The notes under the pieces: model-generated | Databases searched by the model: none | Seen by the model: only the letters and a program-made list of their open reading frames with translations | Told to the model about the DNA's origin: nothing | Source: Bacillota bacterium | GTDB lineage: Bacteria > Bacillota_A > Clostridia > Lachnospirales > Bianqueaceae | Length of the DNA stretch: 5,640 nucleotides | Assembly: GCA_017420625.1 (NCBI GenBank) | Contig: JAFOIR010000300.1 | Span: 1 to 5,640, forward strand | Reading direction: 5' to 3' | Program-made: the position numbers and the translations under genes | Part shown: positions 5,501 through 5,640 of the stretch, in pieces | How the letters are laid out: each line of letters opens with the position of its first letter | Position numbering within the stretch: the first letter of the stretch is position 1

Positions 5501-5640
5501 ATGAAGCTCATATCATGGAATGTCAATGGACTTCGAGCCTGTATGGGGAAGGGGTTTGAAGAAGCTTTCAGGACTCTGGATGCAGATATCTTCTGCCTTC
5601 AGGAAACCAAACTTCAAAAAGAACAAATCTGTTTTTTCCC
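5501..5640 (+). CDS. xth: exodeoxyribonuclease III / AP endonuclease family protein (N-terminal 46 residues, 3' end outside window)
   Basis: The visible 46 residues begin MKLISWNVNGLRACMGKGF and continue to DADIFCLQETKLQ. This is the N-terminus of the exonuclease III (Xth/ExoA) branch of the endonuclease-exonuclease-phosphatase fold. These enzymes cut DNA 5' of abasic sites and degrade 3' ends in base-excision repair. Asn7 and Glu35 in LQETK (33-37) match the active-site Asn and the metal-binding Glu of E. coli ExoIII (Asn7, Glu34). The remaining catalytic residues lie beyond the window, so activity cannot be confirmed. The gene follows the tuf terminator on the same strand and is probably a separate transcription unit. 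Codon use is less biased than in tuf (AGG, ATA, CGA and TCA occur), fitting modest expression. The Bacillus-style name exoA would be equally valid. Confidence 0.93.
   Translation, partial: MKLISWNVNGLRACMGKGFEEAFRTLDADIFCLQETKLQKEQICFF

Overview
The window is part of a bacterial chromosome carrying the end of the RNA polymerase operon and a complete streptomycin (str) operon. In order, all on the + strand, it holds: the 3' end of rpoC (cut by the left edge), rpsL, rpsG, fusA, tuf, and the first 46 codons of an exonuclease III family gene (cut by the right edge). The proteins point to Bacillota, class Clostridia, and most likely a Lachnospiraceae-like lineage of about 50% GC. S12 has the extra ~13-residue segment near residues 25-40 that Gram-positive S12 proteins have and E. 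coli S12 lacks. beta' lacks the large E. coli-type insertion just before its conserved trigger-helix segment, although only the last part is visible. EF-G and EF-Tu read as typical clostridial forms. The genus-level assignment is inference only.

Layout: rpoC ends at 897. A 77-nt gap (898-974) holds a consensus sigma-A promoter with an extended -10 for rpsL. rpsL (975-1388) and rpsG (1516-1986) are separated by an unusually long 127-nt intercistronic region with a strong hairpin and a stretch resembling 16S rRNA. This is the place where S7 autoregulation acts in E. coli. fusA (2005-4089) follows rpsG after 18 nt. A 79-nt gap (4090-4168) holds a second sigma-A promoter, for tuf (4169-5362). tuf is followed by three successive inverted repeats, the last a clear intrinsic terminator (5433-5460). 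The exonuclease III gene then begins at 5501.

The genes make up the core of gene expression: RNA polymerase beta', two 30S proteins (the S12 decoding-centre protein and the S7 head-assembly protein), and the two elongation factors that deliver aminoacyl-tRNA and drive translocation. They are probably transcribed both by read-through from rpoBC and from the two internal promoters. No intrinsic terminator with a U-tract is visible between rpoC and the end of tuf.

I found no mobile element, CRISPR array, tRNA/rRNA gene or new protein system. The observations worth following are non-coding: two similarly built promoter modules, each with its -10 box inside a perfect 7-bp inverted repeat; a candidate S7-responsive element in the rpsL-rpsG gap; and the multi-hairpin 3' UTR of tuf.
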